Shown here piece by piece: positions 1-6,227 of a stretch of DNA of 7,707 nucleotides; position 1 is the stretch's first letter, and each line of letters opens with the position of its first letter. Below the pieces are notes generated by a model. It was given only the letters and a program-made list of their open reading frames with translations. It was not told where the DNA came from and searched no databases. This DNA comes from an uncultured Clostridia bacterium (lineage in GTDB: Bacteria > Bacillota > Clostridia > Oscillospirales > Acutalibacteraceae). Location: positions 1-7,707 of the forward strand of contig CALBKQ010000210.1 of assembly GCA_937895645.1 (NCBI GenBank). Reading direction: 5' to 3'. A program made the position numbers and the translations under genes.

Positions 1-128
1 TTAAATCGGGTTGCAATTATCAGCGAGATAGTTTTTTGTCAGAACCGTCAAAAACCGCAGGCAATACTTTGTGTATTAACGAGGATTTTGGGGCAGAATG
101 GCGGAAAATTATTCGCCAAGGTGTATGC
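1..128. repeat. Candidate dispersed non-coding repeat, hairpin-rich
   Basis: No gene is supported in the first 139 bases. The stretch contains three inverted repeats in a row: TTTTTG (33-38) with CAAAAA (49-54), AATAC (63-67) with GTATT (73-77), and TGGCG (99-103) with CGCCA (114-118). On the minus strand a short open stretch ending at the left edge reads ...LTKNYLADNCNPI followed by a stop. It has no start or ribosome binding site, and the frame is closed a little further upstream. From memory, similar strings recur as small spurious ORFs in Clostridia genomes, which suggests an interspersed intergenic repeat. That is recollection, not a search. The left boundary is outside the window, and the right boundary is set only by the last hairpin. 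Confidence 0.35.
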
Positions 129-139
129 TATAAATTTAA

Positions 140-1390
140 TCAGTGGTTACTAAATATGTCAGACATCATATAGAATGAGCCACAGACGAGTATTGTTTCG
201 TCTTTTTTGGTGTTTGAGAGAATATATTTGTACCCATCTTGTGGGTTATTTATGGATTTTACATTATCGCAGTATTTTTCTGCAATTTCTTTAAGCTTTT
301 CACTATCTAATGCTCGTGGATTAGAAGGTGTGACAGTTACAACAGATTTGCAAAGTGGTGCGATTTTTGAAACATAAGTTTCACAATCTTTATCTGCCAT
401 AAGACCTATAAGCATATTAATATTTTCTACTTTATATTTAGTGAGGAAATCGTGTAACGCCTTTGCACAACCCTCGTTATGACCGCCGTCACGGATTATA
501 AGCGGATTTTCGTTTATAACTTCCATTCTTGCAATCATTCTTGTATTCTCAATGCCTTGGGTTATTGCATTTTCACTGATGTTAAGTACCTTTGCACATT
601 CGATTGCATTAACGGTATTTTCAATTTGATGATTACCAGTAAGTTTTGTTTTATATACATTGTTGTTATAGGCAAAAACTGTACCTAAAATTAAATCGTC
701 AAGAATTTCAGTTTTGTGCGGGTCAGCAATAATTAATTTGCAGTTTTTGTTATTGCAAGTTTCTTTTATTACTTTAAGAGCATCATTACACTGATTTGAA
801 GATGTAATAACAGATACATTTTCTTTGATTACTCCACATTTTTCAAAGGCAATTTTTTCGATTGTATCGCCTAAAATCGCAATATGGTCAAGTGAGATTG
901 AAGTAATAACAACAGCTTTTGGATTTTTCACAACATTAGTTGCGTCAAAGCGTCCGCCAAGTCCAACTTCAAGTACAACATATTCGCAACCAGTCTTCAC
1001 AAAACAGAGAAATGCAGAAACTGTTATTGCCTCAAATTCTGTGATAATGATACCTTTTTTATTTAATTCTTCTATTTTTTCACGGACTTCTGTCACACAC
1101 TCTGCGAAAATACTTTTATCAATATTTTTACCATTTACCTGAATTCGCTCGCAGAAATCAATAACATAAGGGGATGTAAAAAGACCTGTTTTGTAGCCCT
1201 CTGCTATAAGCATATTGGAAATCATTGTGGAAGTTGAGCCCTTACCGTTTGTACCTGCAATATGTACGACTTTTAGTTTATCTTGTGGGTTATTCAGTAA
1301 ATCTAAAAGCATAGAAATACGCTCAAGTCCCGGTTTAATTCCAAATGCTAAAAGTGAATGAATATATTCTACTGATTCATTAAAATTCAT
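140..1390 (-). CDS. folC: Bifunctional folylpolyglutamate synthase / dihydrofolate synthase
   Basis: A Mur-ligase-fold ATP-dependent cytoplasmic enzyme that adds glutamate to dihydropteroate and to reduced folates, so that they become active cofactors retained in the cell. At 416 residues it has the normal length. The P-loop GTNGKGS is at residues 46-52, the FolC signature EVGLGGRFDATN at 141-152, and the ITSISLDH segment at 162-169. FEKCGVIK at 182-189 carries K184, the likely carbamylated lysine, and TGNHQIEN is at 251-258. The C-terminal domain has DGGHN at 301-305 where most homologues read DGAHNP; the Asp and His are kept. The start ATG lies 4 bp after the nadC stop, with only a weak GAG-type ribosome site inside the end of nadC, so translation is probably coupled. 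It is the last gene of the nadB-nadC-folC operon. I see no classical terminator after it within the window. Whether it has both activities or only polyglutamylation cannot be told from sequence. Confidence 0.95.
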   Translation of the reverse strand: MNFNESVEYIHSLLAFGIKPGLERISMLLDLLNNPQDKLKVVHIAGTNGKGSTSTMISNMLIAEGYKTGLFTSPYVIDFCERIQVNGKNIDKSIFAECVTEVREKIEELNKKGIIITEFEAITVSAFLCFVKTGCEYVVLEVGLGGRFDATNVVKNPKAVVITSISLDHIAILGDTIEKIAFEKCGVIKENVSVITSSNQCNDALKVIKETCNNKNCKLIIADPHKTEILDDLILGTVFAYNNNVYKTKLTGNHQIENTVNAIECAKVLNISENAITQGIENTRMIARMEVINENPLIIRDGGHNEGCAKALHDFLTKYKVENINMLIGLMADKDCETYVSKIAPLCKSVVTVTPSNPRALDSEKLKEIAEKYCDNVKSINNPQDGYKYILSNTKKDETILVCGSFYMMSDIFSNH

Positions 1391-1394
1391 AAAT

Positions 1395-2231
1395 TTATCT
1401 CATTTTCATTGAAATATCAAATGCTTTAACTGAATGTGTTAATGCGCCAAGTGAGATAATATCAACACCTGTTTTTGCAACCTCTGCAATATTGTCAAGT
1501 GTGATATTACCTGATGCCTCTGTTTTTGCTCTGCCATTAATATATTCAACACATTCTTTCATTTGCTCGTTTGTCATATTATCAAGCATAATGATATCTG
1601 CACCTGCACTTACTGCTTCTTTGACTTCGTCGGAGTTGCGGGTTTCAACTTCGATTTTAACCATATGACCGAGTTTTGAGCGTAAAATTGCAACTGCGTT
1701 TGTAATTCCGCCACCTGCGTCAATATGGTTATCTTTAAGCATTGCCCCGTCAGAAAGATTGTATCTGTGGTTTTTACCACCACCACAAACAACTGCATAC
1801 TTCTGTAATGCACGAAGTCCTGGTAATGTTTTTCTTGTATCTGTTACAGATGCGTTGGTGCCTTCACAGAGTTTTACAGCCTTATTTGTAGCAGTTGCAA
1901 TACCTGACATATGTTGAATAATGTTAAGAGCTGTACGCTCACCCTTAAGCAAACAAGCAGTTTTGCCGTTAAATTCAACGATTAAATCCCCTGCTTTTAC
2001 TTCGTCACCATCGTTTTTATGAACTGTATATGTGAAAGTTTCGTCAAGAAGTGTAAAAACTCGCATTGCAATATCTAATCCACAAAGTACTCCATCTGCT
2101 TTTGCTACGAAATATGAGTCATTTCGTTGGGTATCAGGGATAAGATAGTCAGCAGAAACATCAATATAGTTAATATCTTCGCTGATTGCTTCCTTTATAA
2201 GATTATCTACATAAAACTGATTTAATTTCAT
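1395..2231 (-). CDS. nadC: Nicotinate-nucleotide diphosphorylase (carboxylating), quinolinate phosphoribosyltransferase
   Basis: Catalyses quinolinate + PRPP to nicotinate mononucleotide, CO2 and pyrophosphate, the step that joins de novo synthesis to the common NAD pathway. At 278 residues it has the usual length. Visible family motifs are DTRKT at 131-135, HRYNLSD at 155-161, KDNH at 166-169, the IEVETRN strand at 193-199, MLDNM at 215-219, ASGNI at 239-243 and the phosphate-binding end ISLGALTHS at 259-267. Residues R133, K134, H155, R156, K166 and D217 fit the conserved substrate-binding set of the family. The start overlaps the nadB stop by 4 bp (ATGA). A perfect AAGGAGG lies 10 bp upstream, inside the nadB 3' end, which supports this start. 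The gene sits between nadB and folC in one operon. No truncation or odd residue was noticed. Confidence 0.97.
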   Translation of the reverse strand: MKLNQFYVDNLIKEAISEDINYIDVSADYLIPDTQRNDSYFVAKADGVLCGLDIAMRVFTLLDETFTYTVHKNDGDEVKAGDLIVEFNGKTACLLKGERTALNIIQHMSGIATATNKAVKLCEGTNASVTDTRKTLPGLRALQKYAVVCGGGKNHRYNLSDGAMLKDNHIDAGGGITNAVAILRSKLGHMVKIEVETRNSDEVKEAVSAGADIIMLDNMTNEQMKECVEYINGRAKTEASGNITLDNIAEVAKTGVDIISLGALTHSVKAFDISMKMR

Positions 2232-3688
2232 TGGTCATTGACCTCCTTGAGAATTATATAAGCAACTGTTGCAAGGCTTAAGGCTTCGCAATAGTCAGGG
2301 GTAATTTTGAATTTACCGTTTTTAAGTCTTGTTAAAATTTCACGAACTCGTTTATATCCATTTCGTACTGCATCTTCGTTGGCAGGCATTACAAAATATG
2401 AGCGCTGCATAATATTACGGATTTCTGTACGGACACCTTTAAGAAGTGGTGCGCCGTCAAGGTCTTGTTTTTCAATTTCGCAAACCTTGACTTCAGGGTA
2501 ATTCATATTGATACAACGAACAATATCGTCAGCACAGCGTTTGCCGAATACAAGAGCTTCTAAAAGTGAGTTACTTGCAAGTCGGTTTTTACCGTGAACA
2601 CCTGTGTTTGAACACTCACCTACTGCGTAAAGTCGTGATACTGTTGTACGGGAATTCAAATCCACTTCAATACCGCCCATAAGATAATGCTGACAAGGGA
2701 AAATAGGAATTAAATCTTTTGTAATATCAACATTGTACTTTAAGCAACCTTTATGAATACCGGGGAAACGATTAAGAAGATACTCTTTATCACGGTGAGT
2801 AATATCAAGATAAAAGTTATTACTGCCTGTTCTTCTTGACTCAATGATAATTGATTTTGAAACAACATCACGAGGGGCAAGTTCTAATCTTTCGTCATAA
2901 CGGTGCATAAATCTTTCTTTATTACAGTTAAGAAGATAAGCGCCCTCACCACGAACTGCTTCACTTATAAGGAACTGCTCGTTATCGTCTGAATTAAATG
3001 CTGTAGGATGGAACTGAACATAACTTAAATCTTTAATTCGTGCACCAAGTTCAAATGCAAGACGAATACCGTCACCCGTTGCAACTTTCGGATTAGTTGT
3101 GTATTTATAAACTCGACCTATACCACCTGTTGCAAGTACACAATAACTTGCAAAAATCTCGTCTTGTCCGTCACTTGTTAAAATATGGGCACAAATACCA
3201 CTTTTAACGCGGGTGAGTTTGAATACAGGTGCATTTTCAATTATTGTTATGTTCTTGCGTTTCTGTGCTTCTAACACCATAGCACGAACCATTTCTGCAC
3301 CTGTTGTGTCTTTATGGTGAACAATTCTTCTGCGACAATGTCCGCCCTCAAGTGTCATATTAAGTTCACCGTCAGGGCGTTTATCAAACTCAACACCATA
3401 TTCGATAATTTTACGGACTTCGTCGGGTCCTTCTTCCACAAGAACGGTAACAGCGTCAATATCATTAGCGTGTTTACCTGCAATCATAGTGTCCTTTATG
3501 TGCAAGTCAAAACTATCATTCTCTAAATCAAGAACTGCCGCTACACCGCCTTGTGCAAGTGATGAGTTTGAATCAGTATTGCTCTTTTTAGCAAGAATTG
3601 TAATATTAAGATTTTCAGGTAACGAAAGTGCTGTATTAAGTCCTGCGACACCGCAGCCGACTATGAGCACATCACATTTTTTTGACAT
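2228..3688 (-). CDS. nadB: L-aspartate oxidase
   Basis: An FAD-dependent cytoplasmic enzyme that oxidises L-aspartate to iminoaspartate, the first step of de novo NAD synthesis; under anaerobic conditions fumarate can act as electron acceptor. The dinucleotide-binding GCGVAGLNTA is at residues 11-20 and SLAQGGVAA at 43-51. Residues that line up with the catalytic or substrate-binding set known from E. coli NadB are all present: E114 (in LEGGH), H227 (QFHPTA), R273 (ELAPRD), H334 (PCQHY) and R369 (HGKNRLASNSLLE). These distinguish it from a generic fumarate reductase flavoprotein. At 486 residues it is shorter than the E. coli enzyme (about 540), mostly in the C-terminal helical domain, but it ends cleanly. 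It is first in the nadB-nadC-folC operon. The ribosome site is weak (AAGAAG/GATGAAG-like, upstream of 3688), which leaves some doubt about the start, although the GxGxxG sits at the right distance from it. Quinolinate synthase nadA is not adjacent. Confidence 0.96.
   Translation of the reverse strand: MSKKCDVLIVGCGVAGLNTALSLPENLNITILAKKSNTDSNSSLAQGGVAAVLDLENDSFDLHIKDTMIAGKHANDIDAVTVLVEEGPDEVRKIIEYGVEFDKRPDGELNMTLEGGHCRRRIVHHKDTTGAEMVRAMVLEAQKRKNITIIENAPVFKLTRVKSGICAHILTSDGQDEIFASYCVLATGGIGRVYKYTTNPKVATGDGIRLAFELGARIKDLSYVQFHPTAFNSDDNEQFLISEAVRGEGAYLLNCNKERFMHRYDERLELAPRDVVSKSIIIESRRTGSNNFYLDITHRDKEYLLNRFPGIHKGCLKYNVDITKDLIPIFPCQHYLMGGIEVDLNSRTTVSRLYAVGECSNTGVHGKNRLASNSLLEALVFGKRCADDIVRCINMNYPEVKVCEIEKQDLDGAPLLKGVRTEIRNIMQRSYFVMPANEDAVRNGYKRVREILTRLKNGKFKITPDYCEALSLATVAYIILKEVNDQ
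2242..2248 (-). promoter_or_regulatory. Strong Shine-Dalgarno for nadC inside the nadB 3' end
   Basis: The minus strand reads AAGGAGG here, 10 bases before the nadC ATG and within the last codons of nadB. It decides the nadC start and, with the 4-bp ATGA overlap, allows both coupled and independent initiation. Another ATG (2236-2238) lies between them but is out of frame with nadC. Confidence 0.75.
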
Positions 3689-3704
3689 TTAACTTCATCT
3701 TCTT

Positions 3705-3722
3705 TGTAAACATAGTTATACA
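3705..3722. promoter_or_regulatory. Imperfect palindrome upstream of nadB, candidate operator
   Basis: The sequence TGTAAACATAGTTATACA forms an imperfect dyad (outer four base pairs TGTA/TACA match; 6 of 9 pairs overall). It lies 17-34 bp before the nadB start, where a repressor would block the transcript. A second TGTAAA is at 3745-3750. In Firmicutes, de novo NAD genes are commonly controlled by the niacin-responsive repressor NiaR, so such a site would fit, but I cannot match it to a NiaR consensus with confidence. AT-rich DNA gives weak dyads by chance. Confidence 0.25.
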
Positions 3723-3728
3723 TTTAAT

Positions 3729-3737
3729 ATCATATCA
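3729..3737 (-). promoter_or_regulatory. Candidate extended -10 promoter element for nadB-nadC-folC
   Basis: On the minus strand this reads TGATATGAT, matching TGnTATAAT with one mismatch. It is about 40 bp upstream of the nadB start, in the only intergenic stretch between nadB and the terminator of the preceding unit. There is no good -35 at 16-18 bp. An alternative is TTTACA (3745-3750) with TTAAAT (3722-3727), spacer 17. A promoter must exist here if the terminator at 3781-3803 works; which of the two is used is unclear. Confidence 0.35.
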
Positions 3738-3780
3738 TATATTTTGTAAAAATAATAGATGTTTTTTATATTTTTGCATA

Positions 3781-3803
3781 AAAAAAGGGAGTATAAACTC
3801 CCC
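3781..3803 (-). terminator. Rho-independent terminator after the 248-residue gene
   Basis: Read on the minus strand, GGGAGT (3802-3797) and ACTCCC (3792-3787) form a 6-bp stem around a TTAT loop, followed at once by six T residues. It starts 9 bp past the stop codon of the gene at 3812-4558. It ends the clc unit and separates it from the nadB operon. Confidence 0.85.
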
Positions 3804-3811
3804 TCAATATT

Positions 3812-4558
3812 TCATTTTATCTTTGGATTACCAGATTTCATTGCTTTGTGGTATTCCTTATCAGTTATTTCACCATTATAACGGTCATTGATGTGTTGGT
3901 GATATCTTTCTGCATTGGTTGTGCCGTCACCATAATTCGCATCTGCACTACACAAATAATATGGTGGAGTTGCATTTCTTGTAATCTGATTTTCATATGC
4001 CTCAACATAATTCTTATATACTGTTGAGTTTTCAAAATTAGTTTCATTTATACCATCTTCAAGAAGTGCTGTTTTGTTCTTTCCACCAACAAGCATTGTA
4101 CCGTCAGCATAACAACTACCTGCAAAAATATAATAATTGCCTTTTTCAGGGAGTTTGTCATCATCGTCAATTAAAATGCAATTTCTACTCCATGTAATTC
4201 CGCCGAATTTATATAAGGAAAATGTTGTGTCTTTATTAAGACAACCCTTTATACTTTCAACAACTCTTACTTCACACTCAGTATATGGCATACCGTTGTA
4301 ATCAATTATTTCAGGGTAATCACGAAAATATTTCTTAGAATTATAATCATGTATTTCTTCAACACAGCCTATAAACACATAGTCAGATATGCCAACAATT
4401 TCACGTAAATCATTCTCGTTAATTGCTGTATCTTCTGCTGAAAATTCAGAAAGATATTTAACTTTTGTTGGTGTATAACTTAACCATATTGAAAATATTA
4501 TAACTAAAACTACAAATATGCAAAGCACATATTTTAGTATTTTTTTATAATTTCTCAT
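3812..4558 (-). CDS. Membrane-anchored extracytoplasmic protein of unknown function
   Basis: I do not recognise this 248-residue protein. A basic N-terminus (RNYKKILK) is followed by one hydrophobic segment at about residues 7-27, then a long polar domain, so it is most likely anchored with the bulk outside the cell. C13 is not in a lipobox (YVLC), so a lipoprotein is unlikely. The pattern SDYVFIGCVEEI (58-69), then CEVRVVESIKG (95-105) and NYYIFAGSC (141-149), vaguely recalls TIMP/netrin-like beta domains of secreted Firmicute proteins; this is weak. The extracytoplasmic part has Cys at 65, 95, 106, 127, 149 and 203, enough for disulfides. The tail NGEITDKEYHKAMKSG (228-243) resembles a short SHOCT-like C-terminal motif. 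The start is supported by AAAGGGG (4567-4573 on the complement) 8 bp upstream. It begins 56 bp after the clc stop with no terminator between, so co-transcription is likely; a terminator follows it. Confidence 0.75.
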   Translation of the reverse strand: MRNYKKILKYVLCIFVVLVIIFSIWLSYTPTKVKYLSEFSAEDTAINENDLREIVGISDYVFIGCVEEIHDYNSKKYFRDYPEIIDYNGMPYTECEVRVVESIKGCLNKDTTFSLYKFGGITWSRNCILIDDDDKLPEKGNYYIFAGSCYADGTMLVGGKNKTALLEDGINETNFENSTVYKNYVEAYENQITRNATPPYYLCSADANYGDGTTNAERYHQHINDRYNGEITDKEYHKAMKSGNPKIK

Positions 4559-4614
4559 AACCTACACCCCTTTCAACTATAATACTCGTTAAAAATCGGT
4601 AAAGGTTGCAATTT

Positions 4615-5832
4615 TTAATGATTTTTTACAAATGGGGTTTTGCGTCCTTTATAAAGGCTTACTTTACCTGATAATGCGTAACTGATTATTGATGCTACAG
4701 CGAAATAGCCCACTCCATCAATTCCAAACATTGCACAGGCTAATATGATTGTTGATACAGGGCAATTTGTTACACCTGAAAAAAGTGTAACAATACCGAT
4801 TGCCGCACCCAATGACGGGTCAATCCCTAAAACACTGGCCGCTGCGCCACCAAAAGAGCCCCCCACAAACAAGGTTGGTACAATTTCGCCACCACGATAG
4901 CACGCACCAACTGAAATAGCTGTAAAAATAATCTTTAATAAAAACGCTTCATAATGCACTGTACCATCAGTAAAAATATGGTGGATTACATTCATTCCCC
5001 CACCGTTATAATCATTTGTTCCTACTAACTTTGTAAGGGCAATTATGATTATACCACCCACAACTACACGGACATATTCATTTTTGAATAACTTCTTAAA
5101 TCCTTTTTCGGAAAAATGCAGTGCATAGACAAAAAGTTCACTTACATAGGCCCCCACAACTGCAATAAGGACAAATTTCCACAGCACATCAAATGACAAA
5201 TTAGGAACAGAACTGAGAGGAAATTGTTCAGGTTCAACACCTAAATTATTGGAAACAAGAAATGCGATTCCACCAGACACAAAAGCAGGAACAAATGCCG
5301 CAAAACAACGCTCACCAACGCGCACAACTTCTAAAACAAAGACAAAAGCTGCAACTGGTGTGCCAAAAAGTGCTGCGAAACAAGCACTCATACCACTCAT
5401 AACAAGAATACGGCGAAAACCTTCAGGAATCTTAAATTTTTCTGCAAAAAGTTCGCCAATACTACCACCAAGTTGCAATGCTGCACCCTCGCGACCTACT
5501 GATGCACCACCAAAATGTGAAAGGATTGTGCCTAAAAAAACTGCAACACCTAAAAGTGGTGAAACACGTTTATCAGTACGGACACTCTTAATTATATGGT
5601 TTGTGCCTGTACCCTCTATTTTGAACTCTTTATAAAGTACTGCAACAACAAGTCCGAAAACGGGTAAGAGATATAAAACCCAACTGTTATTTTCACGGAT
5701 ATTTGTAACAAACGCGATTGCTTTAACGAACATTGCACCTACCAGTCCGCAAGTTACACCTACAAGTATGCTTATTAGCACTACACGAAAAAAGACGGGT
5801 ATATTCTTTTTTATATTCTCTTTTGTGAACAT
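4615..5832 (-). CDS. CLC-family anion channel/antiporter, non-canonical filter motifs
   Basis: An integral membrane protein of the CLC superfamily, 405 residues, with many hydrophobic helices and no C-terminal CBS domains. The gating motif is VGREGAALQLGG (112-123) with E115, the external glutamate. The first selectivity motif, GSGIP in canonical CLCs, is here GTGTN (74-78), so the anion-coordinating Ser becomes Thr75 and Pro becomes Asn78. The helix-N motif is GGEIVP (314-319) rather than GGIFAP. The internal proton glutamate of E. coli ClC (E203 in IIEEM) appears to be V169 (VLEVV). No clear equivalent of the helix-R Tyr is seen near the end (SGKVSLY, 388-394). Several of these changes are shared, as I recall, with fluoride/H+ antiporter CLCs, so the ion may be chloride or fluoride. 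The start is backed by GGGAGG 7 bp upstream and a strong promoter. It is first in its unit, followed by the 248-residue protein. Confidence 0.9.
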   Translation of the reverse strand: MFTKENIKKNIPVFFRVVLISILVGVTCGLVGAMFVKAIAFVTNIRENNSWVLYLLPVFGLVVAVLYKEFKIEGTGTNHIIKSVRTDKRVSPLLGVAVFLGTILSHFGGASVGREGAALQLGGSIGELFAEKFKIPEGFRRILVMSGMSACFAALFGTPVAAFVFVLEVVRVGERCFAAFVPAFVSGGIAFLVSNNLGVEPEQFPLSSVPNLSFDVLWKFVLIAVVGAYVSELFVYALHFSEKGFKKLFKNEYVRVVVGGIIIIALTKLVGTNDYNGGGMNVIHHIFTDGTVHYEAFLLKIIFTAISVGACYRGGEIVPTLFVGGSFGGAAASVLGIDPSLGAAIGIVTLFSGVTNCPVSTIILACAMFGIDGVGYFAVASIISYALSGKVSLYKGRKTPFVKNH

Positions 5833-5866
5833 ACACTAACCTCCCACGTGCAAAAAATCCTTATAA

Positions 5867-5895
5867 AATATAGCACTTTGAGGGTCATATGTCAA
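5867..5895 (-). promoter_or_regulatory. Sigma-A type promoter for the CLC transporter unit
   Basis: On the minus strand a perfect -35 TTGACA (5895-5890), a 17-bp spacer and -10 TATATT (5872-5867) precede the transporter start by about 35 bp. The predicted start of transcription near 5860 gives a leader of about 28 nt that carries GGGAGG (5845-5840), too short for a riboswitch. Confidence 0.8.
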
Positions 5896-5915
5896 TTATA
5901 AAATCACATTTACTC

Positions 5916-5944
5916 TTGACAGTAATTTTTGCTTATGATATACT
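5916..5944 (+). promoter_or_regulatory. Sigma-A type promoter for the SCIFF operon
   Basis: A perfect -35 TTGACA (5916-5921), a 17-bp spacer and -10 TATACT (5939-5944), the latter preceded by TGA to give an extended -10. Transcription should begin near 5951, leaving a leader of about 56 nt before the SCIFF peptide. It is divergent from the transporter promoter; the two -35 boxes are 20 bp apart. A near-consensus promoter fits a constitutively and strongly expressed small peptide. Confidence 0.82.
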
Positions 5945-5963
5945 TTTTAAGTAAATGAAATAA

Positions 5964-5975
5964 AGGGTTTTCCCT
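5964..5975 (+). other. Small hairpin in the SCIFF leader
   Basis: AGGG (5964-5967) and CCCT (5972-5975) form a 4-bp stem with a TTTT loop, possibly extended by AAT/ATT with a bulge. It lies in the predicted 5' leader, about 13 nt after the transcription start and upstream of the ribosome site GGAG (5995-5998). It is too small to call a regulator; it may only stabilise the transcript. Confidence 0.3.
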
Positions 5976-6006
5976 ATTCAAATTTTTCAAGATTGGAGTT
6001 TTCAAA

Positions 6007-6156
6007 ATGGAAAGAATTAAGACAATCGAAACAAGAGACCTTAAAGAAAGCGCAGTTAAGGGCGGTTGTGGTGAATGCCAGACATCTTGCCAGTCAGCTT
6101 GTAAAACATCTTGCGGTGTTGCTAATCAGCAATGCGAAAATGTTGAAAGCAAATAA
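6007..6156 (+). CDS. scfA: SCIFF six-cysteine ranthipeptide precursor
   Basis: A 49-residue ribosomally made peptide of the SCIFF family (six cysteines in about forty-five residues). Residues 1-20 form the leader (MERIKTIETR...) and end in GG. The core has Cys at 21, 24, 28, 32, 36 and 43 in the family-typical run CGECQTSCQSACKTSC (21-36) and ends CENVESK. It is the substrate of the maturase encoded next to it, which makes a Cys-to-acceptor thioether. In the characterised C. thermocellum peptide CteA the link is, as I recall, Cys32-Thr37; here residue 37 is Gly (CGVANQQC, 36-43). The ribosome site GGAG is 8 bp upstream and the promoter is strong. Ranthipeptides of this type have been linked to quorum sensing in Clostridium species, but the biological role is not settled. 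No dedicated protease or exporter is visible in the window. Confidence 0.95.
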   Translation: MERIKTIETRDLKESAVKGGCGECQTSCQSACKTSCGVANQQCENVESK

Positions 6157-6176
6157 GAATTAAAAATCTATTGCTG

Positions 6177-6210
6177 AAAACAGGTAATGCGTTTGTATTA
6201 CCTGTTTTTT
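6177..6210 (+). terminator. Intercistronic terminator/attenuator between peptide and maturase
   Basis: AAAACAGGTAAT (6177-6188) pairs perfectly with ATTACCTGTTTT (6197-6208) around an 8-nt loop, and the stem runs into a T-tract ending at 6210, a textbook intrinsic terminator. It lies 20 bp after the peptide stop and 17 bp before the maturase start. I see no separate promoter for the maturase, so partial read-through is the likely arrangement, giving abundant short peptide mRNA and less maturase mRNA. Confidence 0.88.
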
Positions 6211-6227
6211 GTTGAGAAGGATAAATT

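Noticed and set aside
99..118. Terminator for folC (TGGCG/CGCCA hairpin)
   Set aside because: The stem is only 5 bp with a 10-nt loop and no T-tract follows on the minus strand.
825..1142. 105-codon open frame on the plus strand, antisense to folC
   Set aside because: It is entirely inside a clear folC with conserved motifs, its composition is low-complexity Ser/Thr/Phe, and it has no start signals.
3875..3980. Zinc or heme site built from the His and Cys residues of the 248-residue protein C-terminus
   Set aside because: The HxH and Cys residues are scattered with no recognisable spacing motif.
4576..4603. Separate promoter for the 248-residue gene (TTTACC, 16-bp spacer, TATAGT)
   Set aside because: Transcription would begin inside the Shine-Dalgarno GGGG, leaving no usable ribosome site; co-transcription with the CLC gene is simpler.
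5249..5635. 128-codon open frame on the plus strand, antisense to the CLC gene
   Set aside because: It is very rich in Lys, Pro, Thr and Ala with no family pattern, no plausible ribosome site and no promoter. It mirrors the codon bias of the transporter on the other strand.
5833..5866. Fluoride or other riboswitch before the CLC gene
   Set aside because: The predicted leader is only about 28 nt and contains just the ribosome site; there is no room for an aptamer.
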